From assembly GCA_009937555.1 (NCBI GenBank), contig JAACFD010000044.1, positions 1 to 10,708 on the forward strand: a DNA stretch of 10,708 nt, in the 5' to 3' direction. This DNA is from Chlamydiales bacterium. GTDB lineage: Bacteria; Chlamydiota; Chlamydiia; Chlamydiales; JAACFD01. Below, piece by piece: positions 1 through 5,500 of this stretch; position 1 is the first letter of the stretch, and each line of letters starts with the position of its first letter. The notes beneath the pieces were generated by a model. That model was not told the DNA's origin. It was given only the letters and a program-made list of their open reading frames with translations, and did not search any database. The position numbers were made by a program, and so were the translations under genes.

Positions 1-1
1 A

Positions 2-217
2 AATAAAACAGGTGAAATTTTTTGGATCGCCCCCAGTAAAGAAAGCCACGAGCTCGCTTCAGTAAAGAAACTAGAGCTACTCGCACAAAAAATTGCAAAA
101 GATATCCGCTTCAAAAGAGCTACTAAAGACTCTGGTATCACCCCAGGTACTATTGAGATTCTTTTTGAAATAGAAGAAGGGAAGTCTTTACCTAAAAACC
201 TAATTGTAAGTAAATAA
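2..217 (+). CDS. C-terminal 71 residues of an unidentified protein (5' end outside window)
   Basis: The frame is open from base 2 and ends with TAA at 215-217. The visible 71 residues begin N-K-T-G-E-I-F-W and end L-I-V-S-K. The piece has a short beta-like start (GEIFW), a charged helical stretch with Lys/Glu/Leu, and a mixed tail. A TGEIFW-like strand followed by a helix also occurs near the C-terminus of some small outer-membrane lipoproteins such as the LptE or LpoB types, but this is a weak impression and I do not assign a family. The next gene starts one base after the stop, so the two are probably co-transcribed and translationally coupled. The start, any signal peptide and the full length cannot be seen. 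That it is a real gene is fairly secure from the uninterrupted frame and the coupling; its function is unknown. Confidence 0.6.
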   Translation, partial: NKTGEIFWIAPSKESHELASVKKLELLAQKIAKDIRFKRATKDSGITPGTIEILFEIEEGKSLPKNLIVSK

Positions 218-218
218 T

Positions 219-473
219 ATGATAGAGATTACCAAACAAAGCGCTTTTATTATCTATCTTGGCTTTTCCCTAGGTATGGTACTACTACTGTGGCTGGCTC
301 ACGGAGCCCAGCGTAGCAAAAGGTACTTATTTGACTATAAAGAGGAAGAGTTTACCTGTCCTAAATGTGGATGCACCTACTTATTTACTAAAGCAGGATC
401 TGTAGATGAATGTCCTGCCTGTGCTGAAGCAAAGCTTAAACAAAAAGAATACTCTAATAGTCTAAAAGACTAA
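219..473 (+). CDS. Small membrane-anchored zinc-ribbon protein
   Basis: This 84-residue protein has one hydrophobic segment at about residues 9-28 and then a short basic stretch (QRSKR), which by the positive-inside rule would leave the C-terminal part in the cytoplasm. The C-terminal half has CPKCGC at residues 47-52 and CPAC at 65-68. Two CxxC knuckles 15 residues apart are typical of a rubredoxin-like zinc ribbon that binds one Zn ion. The ATG lies one base after the previous stop and no clear Shine-Dalgarno sequence is visible, so translation probably depends on coupling. The 3' end overlaps the convergent lipoprotein gene by 20 bases. Zinc ribbons can bind nucleic acid or protein, or be purely structural; nothing here separates these. 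No specific name is warranted. Confidence 0.75.
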   Translation: MIEITKQSAFIIYLGFSLGMVLLLWLAHGAQRSKRYLFDYKEEEFTCPKCGCTYLFTKAGSVDECPACAEAKLKQKEYSNSLKD

Positions 474-918
474 GAAAATGAGGATGTTCAAAAGCTTTCT
501 GATAAGGGTTATCTGGTAAGGCCATATAGTCCAAAGAAGGATTGATTACGACCTCTCTTCCATCAACAGTACTCCACACAAGCAGCTGCTCTTCACTAAA
601 GAGAGGCCTTCTTCTTGTTACCTTGTCTAAATGTAATTCTGTACCTTTAGGGACAATAGCTAGGATTGAGTAGTTCTTATCTTGAGGGTCAGCTTGATTT
701 TGTATATATTCCTGTAACGTTGGAACACCATAACTACTACCAGGCACTTCAAGTAGGTTCATATCTAAGTGATTGTTGTGAATGATGAATGCAGGCTCTT
801 TAAGAGTAAGCTGCTTATTAATCAGAAAAGCTACCTCACTTGACTGTGATATATCTTTTTCACAGTCACAGGAAGTTAATAAAAGTAGAGCTGTAAAAAA
901 ATAAAGGGTTCTTATCAT
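454..918 (-). CDS. Putative lipoprotein, fourth (last) member of the tandem family
   Basis: This 154-residue protein has a lipoprotein signal peptide: short basic start (MIR), hydrophobic core at residues 4-14, and lipobox L-T-S-C with the acylated Cys at 17. It should be exported by Sec, lipidated and held in an envelope membrane. The mature part shares with the three genes upstream an opening of the type hydrophobic-x-x-Q-x-x-LK, a V-P-G motif (about residue 58), a Pro...Glu-Tyr stretch, and a K-G-T-E-L turn-strand. It is one of the most diverged copies and lacks the C-terminal F-V-K-P-L motif of the first two. Its ATG overlaps the upstream stop (ATGA, 915-918), with AGGAG at 925-929 placed 6 bases before it, so translation is coupled. 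Function unknown. An immunity or partner role for the Rhs protein is an inference from gene order. Confidence 0.8.
   Translation of the reverse strand: MIRTLYFFTALLLLTSCDCEKDISQSSEVAFLINKQLTLKEPAFIIHNNHLDMNLLEVPGSSYGVPTLQEYIQNQADPQDKNYSILAIVPKGTELHLDKVTRRRPLFSEEQLLVWSTVDGREVVINPSLDYMALPDNPYQKAFEHPHFLSLLDY
458..472. repeat. 15-base palindrome in the convergent stop-codon overlap
   Basis: TAGTCT-AAA-AGACTA is a perfect 6-bp inverted repeat with a 3-base centre. It lies wholly inside the 20-base overlap of the two convergent coding ends (454-473). It could form a small hairpin in both transcripts and act as a weak bidirectional termination or 3'-end structure. It is AT-rich and neither strand has a clean U-tract directly after it, so it does not meet the usual criteria for an intrinsic terminator. 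Confidence 0.3.
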
Positions 919-1421
919 TGTAAACTCCTACTATCTTCGTGAACTTTGACAAAGTCCTCTGCGATAAAAAAAGTTGAAGAATTACTTCTATTTTGTTCTA
1001 AACTTTTCACAAAAATAAAGTCTGCGATTACCTCAACAGAAAAGCCTTCTTTTGTCATAAACTGAGTCAAAGTAAAAAAACTTTTCTCTGAAGATTCGCT
1101 TGTAAACTCCCTTACTTCGGAGACAGTAAAAGTAGAGCCTTTACTTACTATCTGCTCTATTTTTCCTTCAAACTTTTGAGAGTCAAAATCTCTCTTATTA
1201 TAAGCTTCCACACTAGGATAGTTGTCTCTACCTGGCACTCTAAATAAGTATAGATTGGCCTCAGGGTAGCGAACTAAATACACATCTTGTAACAGCTCTA
1301 ACTTTTTTCCAAGTATAAATTTAAATTCTTTAGTATTAACATGATCGACTTGTTGCTGAGCATTTAAAGCTCCAAACAAGAGTAGTAGACAGGCACAAAT
1401 AGCAGTTTTGCAATAATTCAC
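915..1421 (-). CDS. Putative periplasmic/secreted protein, third member of the tandem family (no lipobox)
   Basis: This 168-residue protein starts with GTG at 1419-1421, preceded by AGGAG at 1428-1432 with a 6-base spacer. The signal peptide (basic start, hydrophobic stretch to about residue 20) ends A-L-N-A before QQQ, which fits signal peptidase I cleavage. The hydrophobic region has Cys residues but no convincing lipobox, so it is probably soluble, unlike its three paralogues. The mature part has the family pattern: L-G-K-x-L-x-L with D-V-Y-L-V, then V-P-G, P-S-V-E-A-Y, then S-K-G-S, and a C-terminal F-x-x-x-x-F-V-K. It most resembles the second copy (D-V-Y-I-V, V-P-G, P-K-V-E-N-Y). Its stop overlaps the start of the next gene by 4 bases. 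Confidence 0.8.
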   Translation of the reverse strand: MNYCKTAICACLLLLFGALNAQQQVDHVNTKEFKFILGKKLELLQDVYLVRYPEANLYLFRVPGRDNYPSVEAYNKRDFDSQKFEGKIEQIVSKGSTFTVSEVREFTSESSEKSFFTLTQFMTKEGFSVEVIADFIFVKSLEQNRSNSSTFFIAEDFVKVHEDSRSLQ

Positions 1422-1427
1422 TTAATA

Positions 1428-1432
1428 CTCCT
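1428..1432 (-). promoter_or_regulatory. Shine-Dalgarno site supporting a GTG start
   Basis: On the - strand AGGAG is placed 6 bases before GTG at 1419-1421. It makes this non-ATG codon the start of the third family member, and the signal peptide begins directly there. Confidence 0.6.
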
Positions 1433-1454
1433 AGTGAAAGAAAAAGTGCCTATT

Positions 1455-1477
1455 ATTCATAACCTATTTTTATGAAT
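1455..1477. repeat. AT-rich inverted repeat between the second and third small genes
   Basis: ATTCATAA (1455-1462) and TTATGAAT (1470-1477) are perfect 8-bp inverted arms around a 7-base centre. The element touches the stop codon of the second family gene and fills part of the 55-base gap before the third. The stem has a single G:C pair and no U-run follows on the - strand. It could be an mRNA processing or attenuation element, but evidence for an intrinsic terminator is poor. Confidence 0.3.
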
Positions 1478-1971
1478 TACTTCAAGGGTTTAACAAAAAG
1501 ATTTTCTTTGAAAATGCTACGAGATCCAATTCCTTGAGGACGAATATAAGACCCTATGATAAGGCTTATCTCTACTAAGCTCTCTCCCTGAGAAGTACTT
1601 AAAGTTGAGTAAAAATGCAGTATATCCTCGTCTAAAACATTCTTTTTAGAGGTAATCCCAGATAACTTTAATTTTTGTCCTTTCTTCAATAAAGAAACTA
1701 TCTGTTGCCCAGAAGGCAGTGATTTAACTTCATTATAAATGTAATTCTCTACCTTTGGCCAAGGGGTCTTACCAGGGACTCCTATCTGAAACCTTGTTTC
1801 CCTACCAGACTGCTTCTTCACAATATAGACATCTTTTTTAAGTATAAACTCTTGGCCAAGTAAATCCTTAAAACCATTATCAGCTGTTAAATCTATCTCA
1901 TCAGAAGAACTACAAGAAAATAGTAAGCATAAGATTATAGGATATACGACAACTCTCATTAGCAGATTCAT
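1477..1971 (-). CDS. Putative lipoprotein, second member of the tandem family
   Basis: I place the start at ATG 1971 (164 residues). AAAGG at 1978-1982 lies 6 bases before it, whereas the TTG two codons upstream (1977) directly abuts that site. The signal peptide (MNLLMR, hydrophobic core) ends L-F-S-C with the candidate acylated Cys at 20; Phe at -2 is atypical but the Ser-rich start of the mature protein fits a lipoprotein. The mature part has the family features in their clearest form: L-L-G-Q-E-F-I-L-K-K with D-V-Y-I-V-K, V-P-G-K, P-K-V-E-N-Y, L-L-K-K-G-Q-K-L, Y-I-R-P and the terminal E-N-L-F-V-K-P-L. The last two motifs are nearly identical in the first copy (Y-I-R-P, E-N-N-F-V-K-P-L), so these two genes are the closest pair. 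Biochemical function is unknown. Confidence 0.82.
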   Translation of the reverse strand: MNLLMRVVVYPIILCLLFSCSSSDEIDLTADNGFKDLLGQEFILKKDVYIVKKQSGRETRFQIGVPGKTPWPKVENYIYNEVKSLPSGQQIVSLLKKGQKLKLSGITSKKNVLDEDILHFYSTLSTSQGESLVEISLIIGSYIRPQGIGSRSIFKENLFVKPLK

Positions 1972-1977
1972 ACACAA

Positions 1978-1982
1978 CCTTT
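1978..1982 (-). promoter_or_regulatory. Shine-Dalgarno site deciding the ATG start at 1971
   Basis: On the - strand AAAGG is followed by TTGTGT and then ATG at 1971-1969. The 6-base spacing suits the ATG and leaves no spacing for the in-frame TTG at 1977. Confidence 0.6.
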
Positions 1983-2026
1983 AATTGGGCTACAATATTG
2001 CTATCACTAACATTAGTAGAAAGACC

Positions 2027-2503
2027 TTATTCCTTCAATGGTTTAACAAAGTTATTTTCGACAAAGAAACTGCGGTCATACATCTTCTCTGGGCGAATAT
2101 ATTGATTGATGATACTACCTAAGTATATATCTTCTAAATCCTCTCTCTCATCGATTTTACCATACAATAATACTCTCTCCCCATTAAAAAAATCCCAATG
2201 TGAAATTATAGAGTTTAACTCAAATACTGTCCCTCTAGGTAATTCTGAAAAAATAGCATATCCTTCCTTATCTGAGTTATACTCCTTTTCTGCTTTAGAG
2301 ATTAGCCACATGCCTTTACCTTTCTCTTCTACAAGTCGAATATATCCTTTTTCTTTAAGTACAAAACGCTGCCCAATTAACTTACTGTAATAACTCTGAC
2401 CTGATACATCTTTCTCCTGCACACCACATGAAGAAAAAGCAATAAGAGTCACAAAAGCCACTAGAAATCGTCTCAAAATAACAATATGGTCTGTCTTTCT
2501 CAT
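2027..2503 (-). CDS. Putative lipoprotein, first member of the tandem family, coupled to the Rhs gene
   Basis: This 158-residue protein has a basic N-region (MRKTDHIVILRR), a hydrophobic core at residues 13-23 and a candidate lipobox ending F-S-S-C, Cys at 26; Phe at -3 is not the consensus residue but the arrangement is lipoprotein-like. The mature part has L-I-G-Q-R-F-V-L-K, a P-R-G-T-V-F-E-L turn-strand, Y-I-R-P and the C-terminal F-V-E-N-N-F-V-K-P-L, all shared with the second copy. The V-P-G/P-x-V-E-x-Y segment of the other copies is replaced by a shorter Lys/Glu-rich stretch. The ATG lies 2 bases after the Rhs stop, with AGAGGG at 2512-2517 inside the last Rhs codons, so it is almost certainly translated with the Rhs gene. 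That tight link is the best evidence for a functional relation to the Rhs protein. Confidence 0.85.
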   Translation of the reverse strand: MRKTDHIVILRRFLVAFVTLIAFSSCGVQEKDVSGQSYYSKLIGQRFVLKEKGYIRLVEEKGKGMWLISKAEKEYNSDKEGYAIFSELPRGTVFELNSIISHWDFFNGERVLLYGKIDEREDLEDIYLGSIINQYIRPEKMYDRSFFVENNFVKPLKE

Positions 2504-2505
2504 AA

Positions 2506-5500
2506 CTAAAACCCTCTAGAAATATATCCTACGTTTACTTGCATATAGTTTTCACTAAACTCACGCTGATTAAAATTGTTCAATGTATCGCCTAATGCCT
2601 TTTCATAACTTGGTGATTGGAAAGAGTGTTGGAAGCCATTATCCATTATCCTGCTTGCTAGAGGCCACGCTCCAGAACTACCGTAGTACCATGAGCGAAA
2701 ACCCGATATCTCACTACCATCTTTATGCAGGTAGGTTATATTTGACCTATTCCCCACAACACCTCCTATTAGAGGTACTAAATCATTCCCTACAAATAGG
2801 TTTGAATTTGGAATAAGATCTCTAGAAATATAAGACCCTGGAGCAATACCTACAAAATCTATTCTATTTCTTATACTCTCTGACAAACCTTCAAAAGCTA
2901 ATTTACTAACAATATTGCCACCACTATGAGCAATGACTAATAAACGTTCAGTTTCCTCTGCTTGTTTAAAAAAATCAAGACAAACACGTTCAAGGTCTCT
3001 AACAGGCCTTGTTTTAATGCCAATTTTTTCCATGCCACACTTAATAACATCTAACCCATAACCATTAAATGAATAATTATACACGGATGTTACCGTACAA
3101 CTAGCTGAAGAAAGAGATTGTAAGTAACCTAAATTTTCACGTGCATCTGCTTCTGAATTCATTATCCCATTTACAAAAATAATATTGGGGGCTTTATGGT
3201 GGCTAGAGTCTGTGTGAGGATGTATAACAACACTTTGATCATGATGAAAGCCAAGGCTATTTTCAATTTTCTCTACTACTCCGCTGTCATTAATTGCCTG
3301 AATGATAAGAAAGGGATCCGGTATCATAGTAGTAGCAACAGGAAAAGAATCAGACTCTACAGATGTTTTAGAAAAGCCTTGTATATCAGTGTAGAAAAAT
3401 GGCCTATTATCAGCAAAAGCATAAGGGTTTGAACCTTCTGATATACCTTTAGGATCTTTACTAATAAACCTCCCCAAATGGGAAGAGTACAGACGCTTAC
3501 CAAAGAAGTAGTATCCAGGACTCAATTCTCTTTTACTTAGATATTTCCATGGAAGCTTAAAATTTTCTTGCTCTGCTTCAATTTCTCCATAAGCAGAGTA
3601 ACTCCAAGAAAATACTTCTTTACTTTCTAACGATACAAGTTTTTTGATGCTACCTTGATAGTCATTAAAAGCAAAGTATACCTGCTCATCTTTTTCAATA
3701 GCTTGTATTGCCCCTATATCACCTAAATATCTGGGGGTAATCACCTTTAATTCAGTAAGGCGATTATTTTCTATCGCACCTACCTCAAAATCTCCAAAAT
3801 ATAGTAAGTGCTTCTCTACCTCTACTGTATACGAATTTATTTCTCTATCAAATGAATGTTCTTTAATTGAAACTAAACGATCTTGGTAATCATAGCTTAG
3901 TTCTTTTTTTGAAACTTTGGACTGCTCAATTTGTATCAGGCGGCCGAAGGGATCATACTTAAACTGTAAATCAATTACTGCTAGCTTATCCCTACTTATA
4001 AGATTACCATCTTTATCGTACTGGTAATGGAAAACACCATCATAAATGAGTTGATTAAACTCATCTACTTCAAATTCATGCTCATCTCTCTTTATTCTAT
4101 TGCCTAAACTATCATAATCATAACTACATTCACCAGCTTCTCTTTCTTCTTTGATTAACCTTAAGAGATGGTCATAAGAAAAAAACTTTTCTTCCTCATC
4201 TTGAATAAGGTGTTTTAGGTTACCGCAAGGGTCAAAGCCATGCTCAGGTATTTCTTCTCTATATATATTACTAGCTAGAAGAGTCCGCCTACCTAAAAGG
4301 TCTAAGTAAATTTCCTGCTTTTCATGAACACTATCAAAACTAATAGATACCGCCCTTCCTTGCCAGCTATACTTATCTAGGGATATAGAGTAGTTTTTAG
4401 ATGATTTCCGATCTATTTTAGCTAAATTATAACCATTATATGCATAATTTATGCTACCTGATACAGGTAAAGAGTATTCTAAAGGCCTATCTAGATTATC
4501 TAGTTGGTACCCCACTTGTAAGCCATTAGCCATGATTTCTTTTCTAATACGCCCATACTCATCTAATGTATATCTACTAGTAGAAATAAGGGAATCGTGC
4601 TGGTACTCTTTTACACATAAGAGTCGGTCTAGATTATCATAGCTATACAGAAATTTAATCTTGCCAGATGAGCGTGATTTTAACCTAGAAAGCCCATCAT
4701 ACTCCATTTGAAGCTGTTTATTAGACGGTAAAACTTTTTTTATTAACCTACCTTGAGGATCATACTTAAAGCGAGTCTTCCTAAAGTTTTTAATACCTTC
4801 ACTAATACTTAACACTCTACCCTGAGGATCATAATCTAAAAGTATAGTAAAAGTATTACCTGCAAGTTTACCTTTTAAGACTTTATCCTCTTGCTTAAAC
4901 ATAAGCCCCTGGAGGTTATAACTAAAAGTAGTGCTCTTTAGGCACTGCTTTTTACGAGAAAAAGTTTCCTGTCTTATTAGCTGACCAAGAAGGTTATATT
5001 GCTCTAGCACGTAATTACCCATCGGATCAGTACTCTTTTTCATCGCACCTAAAGAGCCTTGATAAGTAATAAATTTAGGGTCATAGCTATAGTTTGAAGT
5101 ATGCCCTAAAGGATCTATTTCTTCCTCTAACTGCCCTCGACCATTATAGTAAAATAGATAGTTAGAAGCTGTTGAATGATTTTGATAAAGCTTCTCTAGG
5201 ATTACATCAGAATTAGCATTATAGCGTTTATCTACCCTCCTTTGAACAGCTCCTTTACTATTTTTCTTTAACGTTTTAATGATCCTATTTCTTTTGTCGT
5301 AGCAATACTCTTCAAGCACATAATCTTGCATGTCCTTATCTAGATATTCTTTTACGACAGTAACACGGTCCATGAAATCATAAGTGAATACTTTAATTTT
5401 TCTACTTCCATCAAGTTCTTTAGACTTTCTTCCAAAGCAATCGTATTCATATTTAGTAACTTTTCCATCAGGATGTATCGTCTTAATAAGATGGGAGGAA

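Noticed and set aside
2106..2390. 94-codon open frame on the + strand
   Set aside because: It lies entirely antisense to the first lipoprotein gene, which has a signal peptide, Shine-Dalgarno site and paralogues. The + strand product is Ser/Leu/Pro-rich, as expected for a shadow frame.
2583..4642. Several 60-80 codon + strand frames (2583-2816, 3196-3432, 4451-4642)
   Set aside because: All are antisense to the continuous Rhs coding frame with its recognisable motifs, and none has a convincing ribosome site or protein features.
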